Below are positions 52,818 through 64,000 of a stretch of DNA of 64,000 nt, piece by piece. Origin of the DNA: Cryoendolithus antarcticus (Eukaryota > Ascomycota > Dothideomycetes > Cladosporiales > Cladosporiaceae); contig NAJO01000003.1 of assembly GCA_002077065.1 (NCBI GenBank), positions 1,054,001-1,118,000 on the forward strand. Reading direction: 5' to 3'. Numbering within the stretch: position 1 is the stretch's first letter; every line of letters begins with the position of its first letter. The translations under genes and the position numbers were made by a program. The notes under the pieces were generated by a model, which saw only the letters and a list, made by a program, of their open reading frames with translations, searched no databases and was not told where the DNA came from.

Positions 52818-55528
52818 CTTGCCGGCGCGTTGATGCTGCTTAGTACTCAATGTGCGTCAGGGGTGTTTGGGACCTTGCCAAAAGCAAGTGGTCTGACTCT
52901 CACTCAGCCAGCCAACCCAAACAGCAACAACGCCACGTGTAAGATGAATAGAAACAGGTGAGACGAGATGAAGAGAAGATGTTGACAAGCAATTCAAACC
53001 CTCATGCAAATCCCGCAGGCAGCTCACCTTACTATATCCACCCGCTCCTCTGGTACTGACAGTGACCCCAGCGCCAGCTCTCCCGCTCGCATGGCCAGAG
53101 GTTCATTGCACAAGCCGCAAGCGCGGATCGAGCGCCACCAGGATAGTAGAGCGCATGGATCACACCAGGGCATTTGGGTTGTGACATCCCAGCCTGGCGA
53201 GTCTGGGCAGCGGGCTGCTAATGAATCTGTGCGTCGATAGTGATCGACCGCGCTAAACGAGAGAAACTTTGGGACGACAGCAGCCGCCTAGGCGAGAACG
53301 CCATTGGAACGCATACTTGGGGCCGCTGCGTGGGCAAGGACGATAACGTGGCCTAGCCGCTGAGGCCGTTTGGTGGTGTGAGACATCGAATATGGATAAG
53401 CGAAGTAATTACCATGTTGATGTGATGAGCTGAGATCGACATCATTGCGTGTGAAGTCGAAATTGGCAAGTACCCGCAACTCTCACGCAACACACACCGA
53501 AGCACAGCCAGAAATAGCACGTACCGCGCAACTTCTTCCGGGTGCACGTGTACATCATAACATCTCCAACATATTGCATATACTCCAGCCTCCAGCTCCT
53601 CAGCACGCAATAAAGCTCACCTCCTCGCTTGTGACCCTCCTATCACGCCTTTGCACTCTACCTCGATATCAACGCCAGCTTCCCCATCACCGTTGAGACA
53701 TTCCAAAGCAGCCACACGGTCCATTCGCCGGCCCGCCGACAAGGAAAGTCAAGGGAACGGCACCTCCGGCGTGTCGATCGCCACGTCTGCCGGCCTGAAC
53801 GCCATGATTACCCTTTGCGACTTGCAGGGGTCCGAGTGCCTACCCTTTCGAGAGCCTGCCTTTGTACCACTAGAACGGTTCTAGTACGAGGCGGCCATGT
53901 GGTGGGTTTGTGACTGGACGAAGCCAGTGACGATGGTATTCGCAGCCACGTTCTGGCATCGTTACCAGGCCTTTGGGATGCAGTCTCCCACGCGAGGATG
54001 ATGCCCCATTCCTAACCATCAGCTGATGTTGAGGTAGGATGTAATCGCCGTGGCTTGCCCACTTCATCTACAGCCCGCAACTGCACATCTATACTTCATA
54101 GCCAGCCAGGGCAGAGGTATTGCCCGCCCCACTGCAACACGGCTCCACGATAATGCAGCATGCACTCATCCCATGCCTACTTCCCACTCGCATGATGATC
54201 CCAGCGAGCACGCAAAGTTGACTCCCACACACGCCAGCTGCGCAGCGCCCGCACAGCTGCCCTGCAAAGCATATCTAGCTGCATCTTCGATCGTCCGCAG
54301 CCAGACGACCTCAGACCTCGTGTGAACGCATCGGGTCAACATTCTATAGCAATGCACATGTAGCTTATCGCAAAATCTTGTCTAGACCTCATCACGGTTG
54401 CAGGCAGAGCTCTGGGCCTTCGGATTATCAAGATCTTGGACACCATTCGAAACCCAGACATCCGTGTGCTCGGAGCAACAAGCTCGAGACACTCCCACGG
54501 ATCACGACAGTCATCACAGCGCTTGCATACCAGTAACTTTCCCCTCGACTTTCACGCTACTTTCTCGTACCTTGTTTCTACCGTACCAAGCACCCAACTA
54601 GGTCCCGGCGCCCACGTGCTGACCTGAGACATTACCTAGAAGATTCCGGTAGCACTTCCTCTCCTCGGTGAGACATCAGCTAGAGACACCACGCGTGAGA
54701 ACATGGAGCTCCATCCTTGACTGATCTGTCTGCGTGATCGAGAATCTGCCCAGTGCGAAGTCGTGACTCTGCGCAGTGCAAATATAAACCTTCGTCACCT
54801 CACACCATGAACAGTAGGGTACTTTGCCAAACCCCTCGGATAGCTCGTTCTTATCACACAGCAATCGCCAGCTCATATCTCATGCTACGAGATTTGTTTT
54901 CACATGCACGTCAGCACCCGAGGTCTCGTGCTGGCACGCGAAAAGAAAGCCCAACAGTATTTCGGCAGCGCTTCCTCTCCCCATCAAGCGCCTCATTCTC
55001 CATTCCAAAACTCTCTCCTCTCGCGTGCGAAGGAGGCGCAAACAGACTTCGCACAGTGGCACGCAATCGGTGATCCTGCAGTCTGAGGCTGAAACATCCT
55101 TCGGCCCCAACACATCCATACAGTGTTGGCAGCCAGACGAGCACGATGGGAATGCAGTAGCAAAGTGTGTAGTATACTACATTGTTCTCGTTACAAATCC
55201 CCCTTGCCTTCCTATGCGTCTATGTAGCAACCCCCAAATCATTCCGCCGGCCGCCAAGTCAGAGCTTCTCGCGTGGAGCAAAGACGTGGCGAGCACTGCA
55301 GTGCAGACCGGCACGCTAGTCCGCGGTCAACGGCGTGACCAGGCAGGCATACCAGTCCGAGGCATGCCACGCAATCGGCGAGAACGGCTGGCGAGAGCAG
55401 CCAAGATCTTGGGCGCCCCGCACGAGGCGGGGAGGGACGTTCGTGAACGTTGCTCTGCTGCAACGGTGTCGAAGCGTCTAGGTCGACGGAGCGCGAGTCG
55501 GCTCATCGTTTCCACGTTGGTGCATCGA
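52818..55528. other. Gene-poor region of 2.7 kb
   Basis: This is the longest stretch without a supported gene. Several plus-strand frames exist, the longest 54824-55597, but codon usage looks random and the last one overlaps the 3' end of PP4R3 antisense. No tRNA cloverleaf, transposon terminal repeats or tandem repeats were seen by eye. It may hold a long 5' leader of the disordered-protein gene or a non-coding RNA. Confidence 0.4.
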
Positions 55529-58430
55529 TCAGCCTTCACCACCTCCGCTGTCTACCTTCTCCTCCTCGCACTCCTCGTGCTTTGCCTCCTTAGCTAGCAA
55601 CTCATGTTGTTCCTCGTCGTCCCCGCCATCAAGATACACAGACTGCACGTTCGGCTCCCGCTTCACAGCGTACTCTTCCCTCTTGACTTTCATGACTATG
55701 CCTTCATTCCTCGTCTTGAGACTGCCCTTTCTCCGAAGTAACGGTCCGGTATGCGTGTGCAAGACTCCATTGGCGCTTGCTTGAACATCATGGATCCCGT
55801 TTGATAGACCATGATCGTTGCTGAGAGTCGTCTCTCGCAGTGTGCTGCTGACAGATGCTGCGGAGCTGTTGCGTCGCTTGACACCACCCATGAGCTTGCC
55901 AATCTCGTCCTCCTGCTCGTCTTCTTCTCTTCGTCGCTTGAGGGCCATAGGCTCTGGGGGACTCTGGAGGCGGCCGGGGCTGTGTTCGAGAGGGACCGGT
56001 CTACGGTCTCTACCGCGGTCACGCTCGGCTTCTTCGGGTTGAGGAGGTGATTCGAGGAGTTGTTCGTCAAGAGGCGTAGGATCGGAGCAATCGTCTTTTC
56101 GGTCTGGCGACGCTGCCAGCATATCCATGGCATCCTCGTCATCATCTGAGTACGGCACGAGAGGTCGAGCCGGGCTAGCACCGTTGGGCATGTTGATTCG
56201 AGTGTTCGCAGCTGTGGGGAGGCCGTTCTCATCGTCGTCATCAGCATCAGGGTCATCGTCGTTAGCGAAGTACGCCTCCTCGTCAGCATCGACTTCCTTC
56301 AGACCAGAAGCGAAACGGTGGAAGCCGTTCGTCAGTCGTTGTGGAGTGCCGTCGATAGTGGAAACCGAGTCGTCGATGCCATTCGTCAGGAGACCTTCCT
56401 GGATGTTATCATATTTCTGTATCAGACCCTTGAAGACTGGTACAAATTCCAGGCCGGCGAGGCGCTCGCGATGATGCTCCACGATATGAACGACTAGCTG
56501 CTTCACGTGAGAGCGGACGAACTCGAACAGCTCCAAACAAGCAGAGTTGAGGAGATTGTCACGCGGCATCGTCTCGTAGACAATGTCTAGTACCGAGTTG
56601 AAAAGTCGATGGGCGATCATTTGCCGATTGTGAAATTCGTCTTGCAGGCCGATCGTGATTCGGAACCACTTCAGCGCTGTGAGTTTGATGTACTTCTGCG
56701 GGCACTCAAGTAATCTCGCTACACTCTCGTGCAGGTGCTGCTCAATGATGAAGGCCCTCGCCTTGTAATTGTGTTGTCGCATGAAGAAGCACAGGATCTC
56801 GACCAAGTGAGTGTACAAGCTCGTCTCGTGGACTGACATGCCGGCCATCGACTGTCGGAATTGCAATTCTCTTAGTGGCTGGAAGAGGCGCATTGCTGCA
56901 TTCTCGTAGAATCTGCTGATGAAAGCATCGGTTTGCGGAGGTACCGTGTTATGAGGACCAGCTCCTCGTTGCTTCGCCACAAAGCCTCCGTTCTGTGTGC
57001 GATTGATATCCATGGGCTGTTGGTTCGTCGCCGGATCGAGCAGCACTTTGATAGCGTCAGCCATCTGACTCTTCACGCCTAGATCTGTTTCTATCAGGAG
57101 CAACTCGATCAGAGTATCTGTTAGTGGCGTCTTGTCCTCTCTGCTGGCGTTGAAGATCTGCCCTCGCACGATATGCGGGTCGTGATCGATTAGTGAGACT
57201 AGAATGTCTGTTCCTGCCACTCTCACTGCCGCATCGTGATGTTTCAGCGCGAACTCTACAACCTGCCACAGTCCATGTCCAATGAATTGATGATACAGCT
57301 GCGCTCTCGACTGAGCCTGTATTGTCTTGCTCACCGAGCAACAGTCTTTGATGAACAGCACTGCTTCCTTCTTTCTTCGTTGGCTGGGCTCTGCGGGATT
57401 GAATATACTGAAAAGCTCGCCTAGAAATTCTTCCGTCCGGATCAGAAAGTTGATGATGTCGACTTGATTGTAGAATATAAGTGAATTGAGCACAGAGAAA
57501 GTAGGATCGTCCAGTATTCGTGCCAGCACAACGTCTTTGAGATATGTAAGTCGGTAGGTGCAGTGTATTCGTCTTCGCACGTCCTCGTCTTTGATCTCGA
57601 CGACTTGCTTGAATTTTGTCGGGTCTGAGAGGTATTGTCGGTGGTTCGCACGATGTGAGGGGAAGTCAGGGTCGTCTGTTTCATAGATTAGCACAAAGTC
57701 GCCCGCATACTCGCCTTCCGCGCATTTACTTACACTCGAGCGCGCCCACCACCCCCATGATCGCCTGGTCCGTTACAACGAACTCGATGATCGACGAATC
57801 GTTTAGCAATATCAGGTGCTTCATGATCGTGCATAAACGATGCAGATCCGATAGACTCTCCAGATCCTCTGCCATCTCGACCAGCGGCGCCAGCTTGAGA
57901 ATATACTGCTGCTCCGGGCTAAGAATGAATTTGATGAGTGCCTCCCGCCCATGTGGCGTCGCGCTCGCTTGTCGCACAATGTTCTCCACGTCCTCCAACC
58001 TCCCCAACGCCGGCTCCGGCAGACTCAATATATGCCCAGAATCCAGCAGATCGTCCGACAGATCACCTTCCGGCGCAAAGGCAGCAAGTCGTGTCTGAAT
58101 ATCAGAGACAAACTCCCATATAGCCGAACACCCCTCGGCCTCCTGAAAGCTCAACGCCATGTCCACGCCATTGCTCTCAGTCCACACGATCAGTGTGTCC
58201 TGCTGTTTCTGGTAGCCGTCGTCTTTCGTGATCTTCGTCTCCAGCAGCATGCGCTCTGGCTCATCTTCGCTGAGTACAACGACATGCGCCTCGGGGTTCT
58301 CGGCGGGAGATTGCGGCTGTAGTTGCCCTGAGCAGAAGCCTGTGCCGCGGTCGTACCAGTCGTTGTTCTTGAGTTCGTAGACTTTGACGCGCTTGCGCTC
58401 CTGGGACATGGGCGAGGGGGGCACGGCCAT
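55529..58430 (-). CDS. psy2: Protein phosphatase 4 regulatory subunit 3 (PP4R3/SMEK/Psy2)
   Basis: 947 aa in two exons, 57734-58430 and 55529-57675, with a 58-nt intron (GTAAGT to CAG). The join gives VVGALE/YDPDFPSHRANHRQYLSD, the conserved family sequence. The N-terminal EVH1-like domain is RVKVYELKNNDWYDRGTGFCSGQ through AIWEFVSDIQTRL (about residues 15-125). The SMK-1 region follows (LESLSDLHRLCTIMKHLILLNDSS), then armadillo-type helices (FKQVVEI, CTYRLTYLKDVVLARILDDPTFSVLNSLI, DNLLNSACLELFEFVRS). The C-terminal ~280 residues are acidic, disordered and contain Arg/Lys signals, as in Psy2. It is a targeting subunit of PP4 in DNA damage recovery. Start ATG 58430; ATG 58409 (MSQERKRV) is an alternative. 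Confidence 0.93.
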
Positions 58431-59301
58431 GCTCCGTCGGTCAGCGCGGTGGGTGGCCCCGGCTGCCGCGGGCGCGTCGGGGTGATGTTGACCGGCGTGG
58501 CCGGGGTTGCAGGTGTATATGGCAGCGTGAGTCAATCGCGCTGCAGCTCACTGTCGCTGTTCAGTCGCGCTGCCGATGCCGCCCTGCAGAAGCGCCGTTG
58601 AGGCTGACGGCGCGAGAAGATATGCACTCGCGCCGTGATAGGCGCGTACTGTCAGTATGAAAGGCGGTGTGAATAGTAGTGCCGGGGATAGCGGCGGAGC
58701 GGAGCGCGTAGGGGTATGTGCAGTGCGGGAGGGGATGGTGTCGATATGGTGGTATGGCGTCACTGGTTGATCAGTTGTCGCTAGGTCGCGTGAGCTGCAG
58801 ACCCGTAAAGTCGCCGCAAAACGGCAAGCACGTCCAGGGGCCCAAGCGTCACTTTCCCGGGATGGCGCAATGCGCCTTCCGCGGTTGACGAGGTTTGATT
58901 GACAATGCTGGCGATGAATGCTTGATGACTACACACGTTTTTGAGCTTCTTCACTCGTCGCTGACGAAGTACGGACTGTGCTTTTACTGAGGGCGACCTT
59001 GACATGACTGCAGTGCCCTGCGTGTGGCTCACAACGGGCGAACCTCATGCAGGTGGCGAGCATCGGGTCTGTCTGCCCGATTTAGCATTGCGGGGAATTC
59101 TCGGACGAACTCAGTGAGCATGTGCAATTGAGGCTATCCTGGCCTACAATATACCACTCTCTTCTACAGTTATCAAGGATACTGCGCTGGCCTCGATCAT
59201 GGCGATTCAAGTCTCGTTTGGACGAAGCAATGTCAAGTAGCGTCTAGACAAAATCCCACCGGTCCAGCTAGATCATGGCCCTTTGAGGTGAAAGACTCAT
59301 A
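58431..59301. other. Intergenic, divergent promoters
   Basis: An 871-bp stretch between the PP4R3 and Ras-like gene starts. A short minus-strand frame (58781-59032) faintly resembles a histone-fold tail, but not enough to call. No other signal. Confidence 0.45.
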
Positions 59302-60279
59302 ATGTCCGAACCAAGGTCGTCCAGATTACCGGTCAAACACCTACTCGTGGTAGGCGGCAGCCGTGGGACCGGAAAGACTTGCCTAGTAAAACAAGTATGA
59401 CAATTTGGCTGTCTGAGTAAGTTTGACTGCTGAAATGCAGCATAGTTCTTTCATCCTCACTACTGCTTCGACGAATATGACCCTACGCTGGAAGACTCCT
59501 GGCGCAAGCAGGTCTCCATCGATGAGTCAGTCTGTCTCGTTGAAGTGCTTGACATGGCGGGCCAGGAGGAGTATATAGCCATGCGGACGCGGAACATTCA
59601 GGATAGCGACGGCATCATAATTGTCTACAGCATTGCATCTCGACAATCTTTCGAGGAGGCCAGGACTTTCTACAATCAGATCCTCCACGTGAGAGAGGAA
59701 GTTGCTCGAGACTCTGAAGTGTTTCCGCTATCTCTTGTAGGAACCAAAGCAGATCTTCATGGGGAACGGCAGGTGACCATTGAAGAAGGTATCGCGCTGG
59801 CGAAGGAATGGTGCTGTGAACATTTTGAAGCATCGGCCAAAAGCCGTACCAACGTGGACAAATGTTTCGAAGGCCTGGTCCGTGAAATTCGAAGGCTACG
59901 CGCATTCAACGCAACCCGGGACTCGACTCAGTCTCGCAGTATCTCATTACCGGGTCGGTCGCTGCGCCACCAAACCCTTACTTCCTCGATCGCAGCGAGC
60001 CCGTTCAACGGGGTTGAAGTAGTAAACAGGAAACCACCGACCATGAGGTCGTCTTCGCCTGCAGCACCGACCTCAAAAGGTTCACGACTGCCAGGTTCAG
60101 TCATCCAGGTTCACAGCAGCCAGATTGACACCCGCGACACCCATGAGCGGCGACAGAACTCCCCCATGGCTACAGTATCTCGCAGACGAACAGTAAGCTG
60201 GCAAGGTACTGTTCCTAACGCGCGTGGTACCAGTGCGTCTCGGTCTTGGAGGTTCTGGAAGTCCAGACATCAGCCCTAA
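59302..60279 (+). CDS. Ras-like small GTPase, atypical, no CAAX box
   Basis: 308 aa in two exons, 59302-59394 and 59446-60279, with a 51-nt intron (GTATGA donor, TAG acceptor). The join gives TCLVKQ/FFHPHYCFDEYDPTLEDSW. G motifs: P-loop GGSRGTGKTCL (residues 18-28), switch I with the effector Thr in EYDPTLEDS, switch II DMAGQEEYIAMR with the catalytic Gln position occupied by Gln, TKAD in place of NKxD (VGTKADLHG), and EASAKS for G5. The domain ends near residue 185. A ~120-residue Ser/Arg-rich tail follows and ends in WRFWKSRHQP, so there is no C-terminal prenylation motif. It resembles Ras family fungal paralogues outside Ras1/Ras2/Rap/Rheb. Membrane attachment, if any, might rely on the basic tail. 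Signalling role unknown. Confidence 0.85.
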
Positions 60280-60870
60280 GCAGAGGTTGGAACGCCTGGC
60301 TCTGGGGACTAGTGAGGGAAGTATTTTAGGTAGGATTTAACGATTACTAGACTACATCTTGGGCACTTTCGCGAGGCACAATGCGAACGATTCGAGCCGT
60401 ACAACCAGATTTTGACAGGTCAGTCCGTCTTTGACTATGTGTAAACCTGCAGGAGATGGATCGGGATGGGGCTAAGCTGAGAACAACATTCCAGCATAGT
60501 TTCAAATCATGGCTTATGAGCAAGTGATATCGATACTCCACTGTCCACGGCCGTCACTTCGTAATACGGGCCCTCGGAAATACAGGAGTAATGAGTGTCA
60601 TAAGCTATTCCTCAGCTCCGACGTTACCACCCGACATAGCTAAGCCGGATGCCTTTCAGTCCATCGCCCGTCCGCCAGGCCCCGCGATCATCGATCCAAT
60701 GACCCCAGTCATTGCTCACATTTCTTCCATCCCCTCACCCTCTCTCAACAAATCTATACCTCACGCCCTCCCTCCCGCGTCTTCTAATCCTCCTCAACTT
60801 CTCCAAACCCTCCCCATCACCCCTCTCCTCCACCTCTCCAGCTCTCTTCCCAATAAACCCCTCAACATCC
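60280..60870. other. Intergenic between convergent genes
   Basis: A 591-bp stretch with 3' regions. A plus-strand frame (60591-60917) is Pro/Ser-rich and is antisense to the end of the next gene; it is not considered coding. Confidence 0.45.
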
Positions 60871-61290
60871 TTACTCCTCAGCAACCTCGCCGCGAAGTCG
60901 TTCAACTTCGCCAGTAGAACGCGGTCGCTCCTCTTTTGGCCTCCAGCTCTCCTCTCGTGGATCGCCCGTGTGAGCGAATCGGTAGTAGCGGCGAAAGGCG
61001 GATCGGCACTGGTGCGTCGGCGGTGGAGGTGGGAGTGTAGGGCTTGGTGTTGGTGGGAGTGGTCGGACCAGGAGGGCGTGGCGTGGCGGAGGTGGTGGGC
61101 GTGGATTGAAGCCTTCAGAGAAAGCTAGTTCAGTAGGGCACATTGGAAAACGGGGTTCAAGGAGGTGTACTTCTGTTTCGCCTTTGGCCCAGCGACGTTC
61201 GACCTCTTCGAATGTTGGGACTGGCGTGGAAGTGGTCAGGATTATGCAAGTGGCGAAGAAGGCAAGGAGGGTCGTGAGGGACGGCATCAT
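60871..61290 (-). CDS. Small proline-rich candidate secreted protein, 139 aa
   Basis: Single exon starting MMPSLTTLLAFFATCIILTTS, a good signal peptide with probable cleavage near TST-PVP (about residue 22-25). The mature part has acidic and basic segments, a proline-rich stretch (FNPRPPPPPRHALLVRPLPP and another PPPPP), two cysteines (after MCPTE and in THQCRS), and a charged tail. No catalytic domain. The frame ends GEVAEE then TAA; that stop overlaps a GTAAGG, so a short C-terminal intron and extra exon cannot be excluded. Orphan. Small, secreted and lineage-specific, it fits the loose profile of fungal secreted proteins, but with only two mature cysteines nothing more can be claimed. Confidence 0.5.
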   Translation of the reverse strand: MMPSLTTLLAFFATCIILTTSTPVPTFEEVERRWAKGETEVHLLEPRFPMCPTELAFSEGFNPRPPPPPRHALLVRPLPPTPSPTLPPPPPTHQCRSAFRRYYRFAHTGDPREESWRPKEERPRSTGEVERLRGEVAEE

Positions 61291-62016
61291 CGTAACGCGA
61301 GAGTATTGCTGATTGTCTGCTGGTTAGATGCTATTGCGATGCTCTCGGCTGGGCGAACAGTCTGATGAGTGAGGTGCGAAGATGCCACAGCGAGATCAAC
61401 TCAGCAGTGCTCTCGTAAACTCTCAAATCGAAGGGAAGGAGGAAACGACAGAAAGTGAGACTGATATACTCCCCCTTGACGGTTCTGTCGCACAGGATTC
61501 TGCCTTTATTGAGCATACATGAGCACCACAGAAGCGTGTCTGCAAGGCCGCAGCTGTTGCCAAATCGATACGTCTGAGCGTCTGGAGGCTGGCAAGGTAC
61601 GACTCTGCCTTTCAAGTCAGCGACTCCAGCGGGGCGCTACGCGTCATGCGACGTGGTCAAGAATGTGCAGAAGTGTTGAAGTGCGTGCAGATAGAGTGCT
61701 CGTATGCCTGCATTCCAGTGAAGTCAAGCAAGGTTGCTGTGTGTCAGACATTCCTATGCGCACCCCTTTCGGCGTTGGCCTGACTTCTGATTCTCTGCCG
61801 AGCGGATGAAACTCGATAGCGACTGTGAAGAGCATAGCAATGACTCTGATATGTTCGAGAGGTCTGCAGACCTATAATGCTGTGTAGTCGGGGGTATCTC
61901 CTCATATCTCCTTTATGCGCCACTTTTTTCCAGCAGCTTGCCACCCACTTAACCCCAATGCTATGCTGTCATGTTCCCGTGATGCACCACCGATGAATAT
62001 CCGCAGAGACCAGCTC
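61291..62016. other. Intergenic, no gene recognised
   Basis: A 726-bp stretch with the promoter of the secreted protein and the 3' region of the next gene. Nothing recognised. Confidence 0.5.
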
Positions 62017-63468
62017 TTACGATGGTCGTCTGATGCCTCCAAACCCGCCCAGCGAACCAAAGGGTGCGCCGAAGTTGCTGCTGGCCTTCTTCCGCAATTT
62101 GATACCACCCTGATCGAACTTACGATGAGTGTCAGCTTCCATCTCCTCGTCGTGCGAAGACTGTCGTGGATGTGGTAGGCCAGACTGTGGCGAGAGCGTC
62201 GTAGAAGCGAATTTAAAGTTGGCGTTGCTTGCGCCAGACTGATCGTTCGGGTTAGCTGTTGCCGCGGGTGCGGAAGGCTTCTCCATCCTGCTATGCTGCT
62301 GTTAGCCCCTGTAATCAGATCGAACCAGCGCTCGTACTCACGAGTCGTTCGGCGCTCTCGAGCTCCTGCTCCCAGATGTCTCCACCGGCGTCGCAGTCCC
62401 AGGCGTAGGTTGCGCAAAGATCATGGGCCTGCTCTCCTCTGAGTCTGGCGATTGTGCTATATGCTCCAGTCTACGTCGCAAAGCCTCCTCGGTGAAGTTG
62501 TGCTCGCCTGGCTTGTTGGGCAGCTCGGGCATGTTCAGTGGTCCCGTTAATTCCACGTCTTGCTCCTCGTCCCGACTTCTTACCAAGAAGGCATTGATGT
62601 GTGTGTTGTTGCGTGTGGGCGTGTCTTCGATGTCATCTCCCAGGGTCTCCTTTGGCGGTGGAGTCGGTGGTCGTGGAGGTGCTTTAAGAGGCGTATGGCC
62701 TGCGAGCACGCGGTGCTCGGAGGGGATGGGGGAGAGTTTGTCGATCGAGGATCTTGGGGAGCCTGGAATTTCCTCTACAATGAGCGACCCATTCTCGCTG
62801 AACGCTACCACTGAGTTGTGTCGTAATCGCTCATTGCTGGGTGCCGCAATGCGAGGGATGTCAATCGAATCAGGCGCTCCACGTCGACGCTTGGAGAAGG
62901 GCTCGCAGTTCTCGTCCTCCGCAATCGTCGGCAGGCCTTGCCCAATGTTCAGGCTACGCGATTGTGGCGGGACAATATCTGTGCCGCTGGTGGGTGAAAG
63001 TATTGGGGACTTTGCTGGGCTGCTTGGTTGTTAGCCATATCCGCGTCACTCTGACTGTAGGATGGCCGACCTGTGACCGTTATTCACACTCAGCAAGCGC
63101 TCCAAGCTAGAGATGCGCTGCTGCATGCTTTCCCTCTCGCACAGCCATGCCTCCCGCTCAGCAGCAAAAGCTAGGTGAAGCTGATGCAATGCCCGAGCCT
63201 GCTTGTCCACTACCGTCTGGAGAGAGGGGCTTGGAGTGAACGACTTCCCGAAGCTACCCATGTTGAAAGTTCGGTTGGAAAAGCCAATGTCGTCCTCGAG
63301 GTTATTGTTCAGGGCCGTGGAAGGGGCGAGAGAATCATTTGGCGTCTTCTCGAATGCCAATGGCGGTGACTTTGGCTGCGATCGTTCTGGTAGCGCCGAT
63401 GGGGAGAGGACAGGCGGTGAAGTGAGCGACGCCGACTTCGATTGAATACCAGTCTCCGTCTCTGCCAT
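62017..63468 (-). CDS. Conserved disordered fungal protein, 449 aa
   Basis: Three exons, 63071-63468, 62342-63019 and 62017-62290; introns 63020-63070 (51 nt, weak GTCGGC donor) and 62291-62341 (51 nt, GTGAGT donor). Coding length is 1350 nt. Start is the ATG at 63468 (MAETETG). Residues about 80-130 form a short coiled coil (LQTVVDKQARALHQLHLAFAAEREAWLCERESM) ending in LLSVNNGH, a segment I associate with conserved ascomycete proteins. The middle is Ser/Pro-rich with KRRR and phosphosite-like SP/TP motifs. A helical stretch FTEEALRRRLEHIAQS precedes the last exon. The C-terminus HRKFDQGGIKLRKKASSNFG AP is basic and likely conserved. The last intron has a TAGCAG tandem acceptor. Function unknown; cell-cycle or cytoskeletal regulation would be a guess. 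Confidence 0.75.
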
Positions 63469-64000
63469 GTTTGCGCGCAATATGTTCTCCGGGCAATGCA
63501 GTCAAGGTCCGAGTCTCAAAGGGTCACGGTGCAGGAACGCACGTGTCAAGCGTAGATGAGAGATATATTGCTTGCGTTCAGCCGCCTCGGCAGGAACAAG
63601 TCAAACTCAAGTATGGTGTGCACAAATTCAGTCCAGCATCTACTGCAAGCGAAAGGAGACACGACGTACTCCGACCATCATCAAGGAATCCCACATCCTG
63701 CAGCAGGCGAACGATGAGACAGCCAACCCTGACGACACATGCCTTTCGCCGGCCGTGATGCGGCCGTGAGCCCGTTAGCAAGGGGTAGCCTGTCTGCATA
63801 CTGTAGCGCTCCGGTCCGCCGTGCCTGACGATCGCGGGCTTCGATAGGGCAGAAGAAAACGCGGGATGGCTGAAACTCGGTGAGACGGCGAAAACGTGGC
63901 GGTACTTTGTATTCTCGTGCTGGCACATGCGAGGCGAGGCGAGGCGGTGGGGAGTATCAAGGTCGGCCTGCTGGACGGGCGGGTACTGACGGTCGCTGTC
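63469..64000. other. Right edge, promoter region, no gene recognised
   Basis: A 532-bp stretch upstream of the disordered-protein gene. Small frames on both strands show no family sequence. Confidence 0.45.

Noticed and set aside
54824..55597. 257-codon plus-strand frame
   Set aside because: Random-looking composition, no domain, and its 3' end lies antisense to the PP4R3 coding exon.
58781..59032. Minus-strand frame with a histone H4-like tail pattern
   Set aside because: Only about 20 residues (VTLGPLDVLAVLRRLYG) recall the H4 C-terminus; the rest does not fit a histone fold and no splice extension improves it.
1..64000. tRNA genes, rRNA, CRISPR arrays, complete transposons
   Set aside because: No cloverleaf box B pattern, rRNA core, spaced direct repeats, or transposase/reverse-transcriptase motifs were found by eye.

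Overview
The window is nuclear DNA of a filamentous ascomycete. Most likely it is a Dothideomycete of the Mycosphaerellales/Capnodiales type. The evidence is the set of proteins (twinfilin, Sfc1/Acr1-type carrier, 3-carboxymuconate cyclase, Pex8 with a terminal SKL, PP4R3, PKA catalytic subunit), short GT-AG introns of about 46-102 nt, dense gene packing on both strands, and two loci of the DUF7918 family that is common in this class. No prokaryotic operons, rRNA, tRNA or CRISPR array were seen. Taxonomy is inferred from protein flavour, not from a search.

Layout. 0-13 kb: 3' end of twinfilin (+), mitochondrial succinate/fumarate carrier (-), dihydrofolate reductase (-), muconate-cyclase-type propeller (+), a five-exon 1808-residue ankyrin protein (-), and an equilibrative nucleoside transporter (-). 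13-22 kb: one very long coiled-coil gene (2496 aa) and a RidA deaminase (-). 22-35 kb: Cid1-type poly(A)/uridylyl transferase (-), an isochorismatase-fold hydrolase with a 16-nt exon (-), an orphan with a weak BTB-like look (-), Pex8 (-), a TMEM170-like membrane protein (+) and a disordered orphan (-). 35-50 kb: succinate-semialdehyde dehydrogenase (-), NC2-alpha (-), a broken DUF7918 copy (+), an SLC35F transporter (+), the PKA catalytic subunit (+), a DGAT1-type acyltransferase with two apparent lesions (-), and an intact DUF7918 copy (-). 50-64 kb: a long disordered protein with a DUF3659-like block (-), a gene-poor 2.7 kb, PP4R3/Psy2 (-), a Ras-like GTPase without CAAX box (+), a small candidate secreted protein (-), and a conserved disordered protein (-).

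The genes do not form an obvious biosynthetic cluster; most are housekeeping. Several touch mitochondrial or peroxisomal carbon flow: the carrier, SSADH, Pex8, and the muconate cyclase, whose pathway ends in succinyl- and acetyl-CoA.

The most notable observations are: a histidine every 11 residues over more than 1,100 residues of the giant coiled coil, with the register kept across its intron; a DUF7918 relic with a frameshifting deletion, a nonsense codon and an internally duplicated intron-containing module; a DGAT1 locus with an in-frame TAG and a lost AG splice acceptor; a 107-codon reading frame exactly in phase after the PKA stop codon; and a 16-nt microexon. All splice sites were read by eye from GT/AG, phase and family continuity; total coding lengths divide by three where stated.
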